NCBI GenBank assembly: GCA_963771545.1
Contig: CAVYTX010000002.1
Coordinates: 930,001 to 994,000, forward strand
From: CAKZLS01 sp963771545
GTDB taxonomy: Bacteria > Pseudomonadota > Alphaproteobacteria > Rhodospirillales > Defluviicoccaceae
DNA length: 64,000 nucleotides
Reading direction: 5' to 3'
The position numbers and the translations under genes are program-made. The notes below the pieces were generated by a model, which was given only the letters and a program-made list of their open reading frames with translations, was not told where the DNA came from and did no database searches. Position 1 is the first letter of the stretch; each line of letters starts with the position of its first letter. Below are positions 52,047-60,119 of this stretch, piece after piece.

Positions 52047-53480
52047 CTAACGAGCCGCGTTGCCCGCCACTTCGACGCAGCGGGGCTGCATGTCCACCAG
52101 ACCCCAGCCGAAAACGTCGTCGCGGCCGGGTGTGCCGAGATCAACCACCCTGCCCCGTAGGGTCCTCCGAACCGCCTCGGGATCTCTCGGATGCCCGCGG
52201 GATACGGCAAGCCCGGTCAGGACGCTGACATACGGACTGGCGAATGACGTTCCGCTTTGGAACTGCCCGCCGCCGGGAATGGCCGTCCAGATCCGAACGC
52301 CGGGGGCGGCAAAGTCAATGTATTGCCCGCTGTTGGCGAACTCGTAGATGCGTCGATCGGCGTCGACCGCCGTCACGGCGATGACATCGCGATACGCCGC
52401 CGGATAGGCGGGGCGCGCCGACGTGCCCCAGTTTCCGGCCGCGGCGACGACGACCAAGCCCTTGCTCCCGGCTTTTTCCACAACCTGTCGCACGACGCTG
52501 TTGTTGGAGCCGGCGATGCTCATGTTGACCACGTGAACCTTTTGCTCAACCATCCAGTCGATGGCCTCCAGCAATCCCCGCGCGCTGGCCGCGATCTTCC
52601 TGTTGGCGCCGACCTGAAAGATATTGGCGGCGCTCAGGCGCGCGCCCGGAAGCAATCCGCCCCAACCCTTTCCAGGTTGAGGTTTTCCCACCATCATCGC
52701 CGCCACCGCCGTCCCATGATTCGCCGGTCCGGGTTGGCGGCCGGGCTGGTGGAAGGAACGATAGCGAATGTCGGTGCCCGCCAACGCGGGATGATCGGGT
52801 TGGACGCCGGCGTCGATCATGCCGAGGTGAACCCCGACGCCGCAGTTCTTGGGAACACCGGGCCATCCGATCAACATGCGGGCGTAACTTTCCGGAAATC
52901 CCTCGCCCCGGCTCAGTTCATACAGTGTATTGGCGTCGGTGGTGGCTTGGGGAAACTGTTGGCGCAACCGCCGCACGGCGTTGACGACCGAAACGTTGGA
53001 CGGCGTGCGCAACCGGAGGATTTTCAGATCAAGGGAACGGAGTTGCAGAACGTCGCTGATCCGATATCCTTGAGAAACCACGATGCTTTCGAGGTCGGAA
53101 GGCGGATTGGCGACGAGCACCTCGCCAGGCTCATAGCGTGCTGCCCCGGTCCCGTCCGGAAGACTTGTAACGGCACCGCCGGCGGATCGGCGTCCATGTC
53201 CTTCACCGAAGCCGGTCCCATTCGTAAGTCCCGATTGCCCCCCGCGTCCGAGCGGCGCGCCGGATTGGGCGGCCAAATCGATTCCCTGTCCGCCGTCGGC
53301 GGATCGCTGCGCGGCTGTCTTGGCCCTTCCTCCAAAGACCCCGGCCCTTTCCGCCCGCGCACCCTGTTGCGACGTCACCTGGATGGAGACGTTTTCCGGC
53401 TCGCTTCGGACCCTATACACACCGCCACCCGCGGCGGCGGAAGCAGCCAGAAGCCCGGCGACGATCATCACAGTGCGCAT
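52047..53480 (-). CDS. Exported subtilisin-like serine protease (S8)
   Basis: A 477-aa protein from ATG 53480 with a signal peptide, a Gly/Arg-rich linker, a propeptide-like region (LRLRTPSNVSVVNAVRRLRQ) and a subtilase domain. The catalytic triad is visible as Asp in LGMIDAGVQPDHP, His in NHGTAVAAMM and Ser in QSGTSFASPY. The segment VNMSIAGSNNSV and the AAAGN oxyanion motif are also present. The product is likely periplasmic or secreted. Its target and maturation are unknown. Confidence 0.92.
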   Translation of the reverse strand: MRTVMIVAGLLAASAAAGGGVYRVRSEPENVSIQVTSQQGARAERAGVFGGRAKTAAQRSADGGQGIDLAAQSGAPLGRGGQSGLTNGTGFGEGHGRRSAGGAVTSLPDGTGAARYEPGEVLVANPPSDLESIVVSQGYRISDVLQLRSLDLKILRLRTPSNVSVVNAVRRLRQQFPQATTDANTLYELSRGEGFPESYARMLIGWPGVPKNCGVGVHLGMIDAGVQPDHPALAGTDIRYRSFHQPGRQPGPANHGTAVAAMMVGKPQPGKGWGGLLPGARLSAANIFQVGANRKIAASARGLLEAIDWMVEQKVHVVNMSIAGSNNSVVRQVVEKAGSKGLVVVAAAGNWGTSARPAYPAAYRDVIAVTAVDADRRIYEFANSGQYIDFAAPGVRIWTAIPGGGQFQSGTSFASPYVSVLTGLAVSRGHPRDPEAVRRTLRGRVVDLGTPGRDDVFGWGLVDMQPRCVEVAGNAAR

Positions 53481-53579
53481 TTCGCAACCCCTTCCACCGC
53501 TTCGATGCAATGAAAAGCTATACGATTGGAGTGAAAACAAATTTAACGGACACCCGGGACGGACACGCGCATCTTTAGG

Positions 53580-54965
53580 TTGATCCTCAGTGAAGCGCTG
53601 CTATCCTCCGCCGGATTCGTACCAACCCTCCTTCGCCGTCGGTCCAAGATCTTGAACGGAATTTTCTTCGCAATTGTCCTGATCGCCTTTTTCGTGGCCG
53701 GTTATCGGCAGATCGCAAACCCTATCGTAACGCCCGACGGAATCGAGCCCATGCAGGCGTTGGCCACCGCGGCCGTGGACAGCGCCGCCAGCGCCGTGAC
53801 GCTCGCCATCGGGCTCATCGGCGTCATGACCCTGTTTCTCGGACTTATGAAGGTGGCCGAGGCCGGCGGACTTCTGGTCATCATTGCCCGACTGGTGCGG
53901 CCGTTGATGCAGCGACTGTTTCCCGACGTTCCCGCCGATCATCCGGCCATGGGCGCCATGATCCTCAACATGTCGGCAAACGTGCTCGGCCTCGGAAACG
54001 CCGCGACGCCGTTCGGCATCCGAGCCATGCAGGAACTGGACACGCTGAACCCCGTCAAGGGAACCGCCACCAACGCCATGGCCCTGTTTCTCGCCATCAA
54101 CACCTCCAGCGTGACCCTGCTGCCCACCGGGGTCATCGCCCTGCGCGCCGCCGCCGGATCGACCGATCCCGCCGGTATCATGCCCACCACCCTATTCGCC
54201 ACCATCTGCTCCACCACCGTCGCCATCGTGATGGCCAAGCTGTGTCAGCGGTTCTGGACGGCGCCGGCCACAGCGCTACTGGACGCGGAGTCCACCCAAT
54301 CGACCCACGTTCAATCCCCGTCGACCGAGATCGACCACGACGCGGTGGTCGAGACCGCCGAAGGGTATCCGGTCTGGGTTTCGGTCCTGGCGTTGGCGGG
54401 CATCGCCGCGCTGGTGCCTTTGACCCTCGCCTACGGCAAGACGATCGCGCCATGGATCATTCCCGGACTGATGGTCGGACTGCTGGGTTTCGGCGTGGCG
54501 CGCCGGGTGGCGGTCTACGAGGTGTTCGTCGAAGGGGCTCGCGACGGATTCCAGGTTGCCATCCGGATCATTCCCTATCTGGTCGCTATCCTGGTGGCGG
54601 TGGGCATGTTTCGCGCCAGCGGCGCGCTGGCTCTCCTGATCACTCCTCTCGGCGCCTTGACCGAGCTTTTCGGATTGCCGCCCGAGGCGCTACCCATGGC
54701 CCTGTTGCGGCCGCTCTCGGGCTCCGGCGCCTACGGCATCCTGGCATCCATCATCAACGATCCGGCCATCGGTCCGGACAGCTATACCGGCTATCTCGTG
54801 AGCACCTTTCAGGGATCCACCGAAACCACCTTCTATGTGCTGGCCGTCTATTTCGGCGCCGTGGGGATCCGCCGGGTCCGCCATGCCCTGGTGGCGGCGC
54901 TGGCCGCCGATGTGGCCGGCATCTCCGCGGCGGTGTTCATCTGTTCGATGCTGTACGGAAGCTGA
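53580..54965 (+). CDS. Fused SpmA-SpmB nucleoside-recognition membrane protein
   Basis: A protein of about 440-461 aa with ten or so membrane helices in two halves. The first resembles SpmA (NGIFFAIVLIAFFVAGYRQI, MGAMILNMSANVLGLGNAAT, FLAINTSSVTLLP); the second resembles SpmB (VFVEGARDGFQVAIRIIPYL, RPLSGSGAYGILASI, STETTFYVLAVYFGAVG). In Bacillus these act in spore core dehydration; in Gram-negatives the role is unknown. The start is uncertain: TTG at 53580 or TTG at 53652. A terminator follows at 55013. Confidence 0.87.
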   Translation: MILSEALLSSAGFVPTLLRRRSKILNGIFFAIVLIAFFVAGYRQIANPIVTPDGIEPMQALATAAVDSAASAVTLAIGLIGVMTLFLGLMKVAEAGGLLVIIARLVRPLMQRLFPDVPADHPAMGAMILNMSANVLGLGNAATPFGIRAMQELDTLNPVKGTATNAMALFLAINTSSVTLLPTGVIALRAAAGSTDPAGIMPTTLFATICSTTVAIVMAKLCQRFWTAPATALLDAESTQSTHVQSPSTEIDHDAVVETAEGYPVWVSVLALAGIAALVPLTLAYGKTIAPWIIPGLMVGLLGFGVARRVAVYEVFVEGARDGFQVAIRIIPYLVAILVAVGMFRASGALALLITPLGALTELFGLPPEALPMALLRPLSGSGAYGILASIINDPAIGPDSYTGYLVSTFQGSTETTFYVLAVYFGAVGIRRVRHALVAALAADVAGISAAVFICSMLYGS

Positions 54966-55012
54966 TACAGCAACACCGAACGTGCGGCGAACACGGCTTC
55001 AATCCTCTAAAT

Positions 55013-55040
55013 AAAAACGACCCCGTTTGGGGTATTTTTT
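55013..55040 (+). terminator. Rho-independent terminator after the SpmAB gene
   Basis: ACCCC-GTTT-GGGGT flanked by five A on the left and a six-T run on the right forms a compact hairpin, 50 bp after the stop codon. The A and T flanks can extend the stem. Confidence 0.85.
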
Positions 55041-55105
55041 GGTGCACTGCATCACGAAATGTGATTAAGTGCGGAACGATTCGCAGCGGATGAAAACCGA
55101 AAGTC

Positions 55106-56440
55106 ATGAATTTCTCATTCCCGCTTTCCGAGGATATCTCCGAGGATCCATGGGGTCCGCCACGGTTTCTGATCCTGTCCTCGTCTCCGCGCCCATTCAG
55201 GGATGACGCGGCCAGCCGGTTCGTCTTCAGCCCCGAGAACGATTATGACGGGATCATAGTGCTCGATGCCGAGGGTGCCGAGACCGTCCAAACGATCATC
55301 CGCCAGTCGAAAATCTATCTTACGCCGGTCGCGAATCTGTCCGGCGTCGCTCTTCCCTTCGCCGATTTCCAAGCCGGCGAACAGACCGCCGAAACAATGG
55401 GGAAGGCCATTGATGAACTCTCGCGCATTGCTCGGCTCATCCGGACGCTTCCCCAAGACGTTCGCGCCAGCGATGTCCCCGAGACGATCCTTCTCGCCCG
55501 GACCTACTGCCGTAAGCGGGTCATCGAACCGGTCTACGATCCCAGCGTCCGGGACTGCGTGATCTACCCGGTGGCCGGTCTGGTGGACGATCCCGGCCGC
55601 CTCGCCGAACGGATGACCAACGCCGGGTACTTCACGCGTAAGTTCTTCGATCGTCTGCACGCCTGTCCCGAATGCGGCTCATCCCGGCTGAACGCCCGCG
55701 AGGAATGCGTGGCCTGCCGGTCGGCGGATCTCACCGATGAATCGCTGATTCACCATCTGCGATGCGGGCATCGGGGCCTGGAAGCCGAGTTCCGCCAGAA
55801 CGATCTTCTTGTTTGTCCCCAGTGCCGGCAAGCGCTGCATCTTCAGGATGCCGACTACGAAAGGCGCGGGCGCGTCAACCCATGCGGGTGTTGCGGCCAT
55901 GTAAACAGCCAGGCGGCGGTGGGGTTCGTCTGTATCGACTGCCAGGCCAGACACGACAGCGAAGCCATCGCGACCCGGGACTTCTATAAATATGAACTGA
56001 CGCGAAAGGGCGAGCGCGCCCTCCTCACCAATCAACCGTGGGAGAGACGAGAGCGCTCGAGACCCGGTCCGAGCCCTGAGGAAGCGGTCATTCGCCAGGC
56101 GCTGCGCCTGCATGCCCGCTATGGGCGTCCGCTCGCCATTCTCAAGATCGCTTTCGGCGACGGCAATACGGATCTGGATTCCGACGGCATGTTTTCCCTG
56201 TCGGCGGTGTCGATCCGCGTGGCGGAGATCTTGCGTTCGGAAACCCGGGAAACCGACGTGGTGATCGAGGCCGACAATGGCTTTCTCGTCTACATGCCGG
56301 AAACGCCCATCGACGGCGCGGACTCTCCCAGCATCCGTCTGCGGGACAAGATTGGCTCCAGCGTGCCCAAGGATCTCGATGTGAAGATCACCGCCCTTCG
56401 CCTCGACGATCTGAAATCGGTGATGATCAAAAGCTTCTAA
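55106..56440 (+). CDS. TackOD1 zinc-ribbon protein with degenerate GGDEF-like C-terminus
   Basis: A 444-aa cytoplasmic protein. The N-terminal ~130 residues resemble a receiver-like fold (FLILSSSP, GIIVLDAE, KIYLTPVANLSG). The middle contains zinc-ribbon cysteines: HACPECGSS, ECVACRSAD, HLRCGHRG, LVCPQCRQAL, NPCGCCGHV and VCIDCQA, the pattern I know as the TackOD1 domain. The C-terminal part (LRLHARYGRPLAILKIAFGD, RVAEILRSETRETDVV) resembles a nucleotidyl cyclase fold without its active-site motif. It looks like an orphan signalling protein; partner unknown. Confidence 0.75.
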   Translation: MNFSFPLSEDISEDPWGPPRFLILSSSPRPFRDDAASRFVFSPENDYDGIIVLDAEGAETVQTIIRQSKIYLTPVANLSGVALPFADFQAGEQTAETMGKAIDELSRIARLIRTLPQDVRASDVPETILLARTYCRKRVIEPVYDPSVRDCVIYPVAGLVDDPGRLAERMTNAGYFTRKFFDRLHACPECGSSRLNAREECVACRSADLTDESLIHHLRCGHRGLEAEFRQNDLLVCPQCRQALHLQDADYERRGRVNPCGCCGHVNSQAAVGFVCIDCQARHDSEAIATRDFYKYELTRKGERALLTNQPWERRERSRPGPSPEEAVIRQALRLHARYGRPLAILKIAFGDGNTDLDSDGMFSLSAVSIRVAEILRSETRETDVVIEADNGFLVYMPETPIDGADSPSIRLRDKIGSSVPKDLDVKITALRLDDLKSVMIKSF

Positions 56441-56595
56441 ACGATCGCCAACGTTGCCGCTCAGGGACGTTCATAGCGCGTCATCGGCGCCCCGGAAATC
56501 TACGTGGCTACCACTAAAACGTGTATTACTTAATCGTTTGGAAAGCGCTTGCCGGTAGGCTCTCGACCTTCAGCCCAATCACCGAGGGTCAGCGC

Positions 56596-57081
56596 ATGAG
56601 CACTCCACCGGATCCCGAAACCGCACTATTCCAAGACCTTACCCATCTTTTTATGGAAATGAAGGACGCTCGCCATGTCGATGTGGAGGCCGCCGTCGAG
56701 CGGCGCCTGCGCGAGCACATGCGAACGGCGGCGGGGGGCAACACGCGTGGGCTGCAGATTACCCTGACATGGGCTCTGCCGGACGGGCCCGGCGATTGGG
56801 CGCTGCAAGCCACCAGCTACAAAACGCTGTCCCAGGAAAGCATCGCCGCGGTGTTTCCCGGCTCCGGCAAACATCAAAGCACTCCGGCCAGCCGCGCCCG
56901 CCTAAGGGCGCTGCTGAACAAAATCAGCGGCCGCCAGCAGCCGCTGGAGTGCCCGAGCATTTGGCATCAAATTCCCTACAAACCCGCATCCGAGGACCCC
57001 GTTCGATGTCTGCCGGCGCCCCGGGAAAGCGCGGAGGTCGTCCCCTTCCCCGGCCCGCTCGCGAAAAAGGCCGAGCGCTAA
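56596..57081 (+). CDS. Hypothetical protein
   Basis: A 161-aa soluble protein from the ATG at 56596, preceded by GAGGG at seven bases. It contains an N-terminal helix (ALFQDLTHLFMEMKD), a charged segment (EAAVERRLREHMR) and a basic mid-region; the C-terminus is Pro/Ala rich. No family is recognised. Codon use is like the neighbours. It sits alone between the TackOD1 gene and a gene-poor stretch. Confidence 0.6.
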   Translation: MSTPPDPETALFQDLTHLFMEMKDARHVDVEAAVERRLREHMRTAAGGNTRGLQITLTWALPDGPGDWALQATSYKTLSQESIAAVFPGSGKHQSTPASRARLRALLNKISGRQQPLECPSIWHQIPYKPASEDPVRCLPAPRESAEVVPFPGPLAKKAER

Positions 57082-57165
57082 ATGATGGATAGAAACCGTT
57101 GGGATTTAAGGTTCGGGTCGCCTGGGCGGCACGAGGTGGAACGCCCGCTTGTCGCGCAGAAAAAA

Positions 57166-57186
57166 GGGCTGGTAAAAAACCAGCCC
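57166..57186 (+). terminator. Hairpin after the hypothetical gene
   Basis: GGGCTGGT (57166-57173) pairs with ACCAGCCC (57179-57186) around an A-rich loop, 85 bp after the stop of the 161-aa protein. Only a weak T-run follows, so it is a possible terminator. Confidence 0.5.
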
Positions 57187-57502
57187 GAGTTTGAGGAGGG
57201 GAGGGGAGAGAGGGTCTTCAGAGTTTTGCCGAGAGCGAGAGAGGGGATAACTCTTCGGCTTTTTTGTAAGGTCGCCGGGGAAGCGACCATAGGCTCTGTG
57301 CCTCTTTAAGGGACTGAGTAAAAATCAGCGTTCGAAATTTTACTCCTCTGCTAAATGAACAGTTGCATGATGCAGTTTGCCCGAACGTTTCTTGATGCTT
57401 GTCCGCTCCGCTTCACCGGTTTCGTGTCCCGCTGAAGCTTTTCCGAAATTCGAAGCACCAAGGACGTTGATGAATTGTTAACTTTTCCCGGGAGAGTCCG
57501 CT

Positions 57503-57522
57503 ACCTACCTAATTAGGTAGGT
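57503..57522. promoter_or_regulatory. Perfect 20-bp palindrome, lux-box-like
   Basis: ACCTACCTAATTAGGTAGGT is a perfect inverted repeat. Its length and ACCT...AGGT ends recall LuxR-type boxes, though no luxI/luxR gene is in the window. It lies about 40 bp from the 3' end of the 30-aa microprotein gene. Confidence 0.45.
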
Positions 57523-57558
57523 TTACGCGATGTCGCTTTCGGGAATTAGGAGACGGCT

Positions 57559-57651
57559 CTAACCCGCCATCGCCGAAAACGCGAGCCATGCCGCGCCGAT
57601 GGATGCGATGACCAGGATTTCCGCCCACTTTTCGGCAAAAAAGTCGCGCAT
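57559..57651 (-). CDS. 30-aa single-helix membrane microprotein
   Basis: The minus strand encodes a 30-aa peptide beginning MRDFFAEKWAE and continuing with a hydrophobic helix (ILVIASIGAAWLAFSAMAG). A strong ribosome site, AGGGAGG, ends four bases before the ATG at 57651. A charged amphipathic start followed by one membrane span is typical of bacterial microproteins that bind larger membrane complexes. No homologue is known to me. It stands just after the cupin pseudogene on the same strand. Confidence 0.6.
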   Translation of the reverse strand: MRDFFAEKWAEILVIASIGAAWLAFSAMAG

Positions 57652-57685
57652 GGTTCCTCCCTAAAAGCTGAAATGATTCGCTTTG

Positions 57686-58332
57686 TTAGCGTGCTGGTCG
57701 GGAAGATTTAAACCCGCCGGGATTGGGAGGTTGCGTCAATTTGGGTAAGCGCAACGCAAGCCAATCCGTCGGTTGGCCGGGATCGGTCCATTCCACGCGA
57801 TTGACGGACATGGGCCGGGATCAGGATATAGGCGCCTGGGTCCAAGATCCGTGCGTTATGCCAACGGTCATTGATAATGACTCATTGTGATCGTGTTTCC
57901 CGCATCCTCGGCAGGAGGGGCCGCGCCGGCGATGGGGACCCATCGTCAAGCGGTCCCGACGCCCCGAGGATGCGAGGAACACGACCCTACGGGCGGCCTA
58001 TCGAGGTTTCCGGACGGCGTCGCGCGGCGCTTATGATGCTCCCGCATCACGGCGCACCACGCTCCTTGCCGGAAACCTCGATAGGCCGTCACAATGGGTC
58101 ATTATCAATGACCGTTGGTATTACTCTCCCCTTCGATCAACAATGCCGCGCGTCCCCGGACGACCAGCAACCATTCGGCATTGTCCTGGTCATACCATTC
58201 CCCTTCGAGGGTCGCCTGCCCCGTGGAAACAATTCGCACCGGTCGGAAGCCTTCGGTTTCCAACAGGGTGGTCAGCGCCTCCTCGGCCGTCGCATTCCCG
58301 GGCAGGCCGTCAAACAAATTGCCAAACTCCAT
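57686..58332 (-). pseudogene. Cupin gene interrupted by a MITE-like element and a frameshift
   Basis: The 5' part (from ATG 58332) encodes MEFGNLFDGLPGNATAEEAL and continues to ALLIEGESN, the first half of a small cupin. Element B (57861-58118) follows. Beyond it the reading resumes as ARILDPGAYILIPAHV and, after a one-base frame change, RVEWTDPGQPTDWLALRL to the stop at 57686. Merging the ATA found on both sides of the element joins the two halves in frame. The intact ancestor would have had about 130 aa. The one-base insertion (CAAT where CAT gives the conserved His) is a second, independent defect. Confidence 0.82.
57861..58118. repeat. MITE-like element B, 30-bp terminal inverted repeats
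   Basis: Ends 57861-57890 and 58089-58118 match at 29 of 30 positions as inverted repeats (CCAACGGTCATTG...CATTGTGA). The interior has the same order as element A: a left hairpin unit with TTTCCCGCATCCTCGG-like arms, and a right hairpin unit around GATGCTCCCGCATC. The termini, however, are unrelated to those of A. No protein is encoded. It interrupts a cupin gene and thereby shows mobility. Confidence 0.85.
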
Positions 58333-58437
58333 CCGGGGTCGCTCCCTCGCCCATTGTGGATCTTTACCCTTGGAACGGTTTAACTATAACGAGCTTCGGC
58401 GATTACGGGATCTCATTCATTGCTCGGCGGGTCGGAA

Positions 58438-59628
58438 ATGCCACTCAAGGTCGCGGTCTTGATTTCTCTGGCGCTAGCGTTGACGCTTGTGGTTCCGCGG
58501 CCGGCCTCGGCGCGGGCGTCCGAGCGTCTAGGAACCTACACCATCGACCCCGGCGCTATTTCCATCTCCGGCGTCTCATCGGGCGGTTTCATGGCCAACC
58601 AGTTCCACGTGGCTCATTCGGCCACGATCATGGGCGCGGGGATCCTCGCCGGAGGCCCCTATCTATGCGCCAGCGTCAACTCCGGCTTCAGCGACTATCT
58701 GGGTTCCTACAAGGAACTCTGGAACGCGGTCTATGTGTGCTCCCACCAAGCCAGCGCCATTCCCGTGTTCGGCGGCCTTCAACCATTCCTGGGTCCCCCG
58801 AACCCGGAAAAATCCGTAACCGCCACCCGCGTCGCAGCCGCGAATGGCGCCATCGATGCCCTGGAAAATATGCGGGACGATCGTGTCTGGCTGTTCTCCG
58901 GCACTCAGGATACCCTGGTGCCCCAATCGGTGATGGACGCGCTTCACGCCTACTACACCGAGATACTCGGCGCGCTCACGGACCTGCCGGAGAAGAACAT
59001 CGTCTATGTCGATAATGTGGATGTCCACCACGCCATGATCGTCGCGAGACCCGGCGACAACAATTGCCTGGACTTCGCGCTCCCCTACATCAACGACTGC
59101 GACTACGACGCCGCCGGGATCATGCTGCGGTTCTTTTACCGGCAACCCGAGGCGGCTCTGAATCCGCCCGTGGAGTGGGATCGGCAATCATTGACCGCTT
59201 TCGATCAGACCGAGTTCTTTCCCAAGGGCACGGGGCGTGCGGACGGCGGCGACGGCAGCATCGGCATGAACGACATTGGGCACGTCTATGTGCCCGAGAG
59301 CTGCCGCGAGGGCGCGACCTGCCGCCTGCACGTGGCCCTCCACGGTTGCGAGCAATACCAGGAGAAGGTGGAGGGGGAATGCGGGCGCGACGGCAAATGC
59401 CAACCACGCCTGTTTTTCGAGGCGGCCGGCTACAACCGGTGGGCCGAGGCCAACGACATCGTCGTCCTCTATCCTCAAACCACCGCCTGGGACGGCCCGT
59501 CGCTCACCCGTACGAACCCCAAGGGCTGCTGGGATTGGTGGGGCTACGGCGGCGACGGCTATGCCACCAAAAACGGCAAACAGATCCGCGCCATCAAGGC
59601 GATGATCGACCGTCTGACGGGCCGGTAG
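58438..59628 (+). CDS. Exported PHA/PHB depolymerase-family esterase
   Basis: A 396-aa alpha/beta-hydrolase with a signal peptide (MPLKVAVLISLALALTLVV, cleavage near ARAS). The lipase box is GVSSGGFMANQFHV, the acid region FSGTQDTLVP and the His in VDVHHAMIV. The C-terminal half contains LHGCEQYQE and WWGYGGDGYATKNG, features of the short-chain-length polyhydroxyalkanoate depolymerases with catalytic domain type 2. It is likely secreted or periplasmic. A small membrane protein gene follows at once. Substrate specificity is inferred from the family. Confidence 0.88.
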   Translation: MPLKVAVLISLALALTLVVPRPASARASERLGTYTIDPGAISISGVSSGGFMANQFHVAHSATIMGAGILAGGPYLCASVNSGFSDYLGSYKELWNAVYVCSHQASAIPVFGGLQPFLGPPNPEKSVTATRVAAANGAIDALENMRDDRVWLFSGTQDTLVPQSVMDALHAYYTEILGALTDLPEKNIVYVDNVDVHHAMIVARPGDNNCLDFALPYINDCDYDAAGIMLRFFYRQPEAALNPPVEWDRQSLTAFDQTEFFPKGTGRADGGDGSIGMNDIGHVYVPESCREGATCRLHVALHGCEQYQEKVEGECGRDGKCQPRLFFEAAGYNRWAEANDIVVLYPQTTAWDGPSLTRTNPKGCWDWWGYGGDGYATKNGKQIRAIKAMIDRLTGR

Positions 59629-59629
59629 A

Positions 59630-59983
59630 ATGACATCGAGAACATTATCGTTTCGCGTTGCCGCGCTCGCGTCCGCCATCGCGGCCGGCGCGGCCGGCGC
59701 GGCGGTGCGCTACGGGCTCATCGAGTTCAAGGCGATCCACGACCTCTGCGACGCCGACGTATCGGCGCCCTGCCAGGTCCGGTCTCACGTCATCGTCGCC
59801 CTAATGGACACGCCCGCGCTAGGGCTGCTCGCTCTCGGGTTGGGATTTCTTGCCCTGTTCGGCGATCGGCGCGCCCTGGTCATCGCCGCCATCGTGACCG
59901 GCGCGCTCGGACTATTTCTTTACAATACCGGACTGGCGGCATGCGGCCTGCTACTTGCGTCCCTTCGAGTCGTCCGGGACTAA
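59630..59983 (+). CDS. Small membrane protein of unknown function
   Basis: A 117-aa protein with three or four hydrophobic helices and a short loop holding two cysteines (DLCDADVSAPCQV). It starts one base after the depolymerase stop, so the two are co-transcribed. Its TAA stop abuts the left end of element C, so the original C-terminus may have been set by that insertion. No family recognised. Confidence 0.68.
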   Translation: MTSRTLSFRVAALASAIAAGAAGAAVRYGLIEFKAIHDLCDADVSAPCQVRSHVIVALMDTPALGLLALGLGFLALFGDRRALVIAAIVTGALGLFLYNTGLAACGLLLASLRVVRD

Positions 59984-60119
59984 TACCGACTATCACAGTT
60001 CCTACCCCATGCGACGGTCTTCCGAGGTCGTCCGGCCAGGCGCCGGGCGCGCCGTGATGCTGGAGCATCACAAGCGGCCCGCAACGCCGCCGGGGGCCGC
60101 GGAACTGTGATAGTCGGTA
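59984..60119. repeat. MITE-like element C, internally deleted relative of element A
   Basis: Perfect 19-bp terminal inverted repeats (TACCGACTATCACAGTTCC at 59984-60002 and its complement at 60101-60119) flank the right-hand hairpin unit of element A in reverse orientation, including GTGATGCTGGAGCATCAC at 60054-60071. Read on the minus strand it follows element A closely but lacks the 125 bp between two TTCCGCG copies of A. It fills the space between two convergent genes. CTAA and CTAG flank it. Confidence 0.85.

Larger units (their letters stand above)
57082..57558. other. 477-base region without a recognised gene
   Basis: It holds a hairpin at 57166-57186 and a perfect 20-bp palindrome at 57503-57522. 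Short open frames exist but have no ribosome site or family resemblance, and the base composition is lower in GC than in the flanking genes. Confidence 0.5.

Noticed and set aside
57082..57309. 75-codon frame after the 161-aa hypothetical protein
   Set aside because: It begins right at the preceding stop without a ribosome site and crosses the GGGCTGGT hairpin; no family resemblance.
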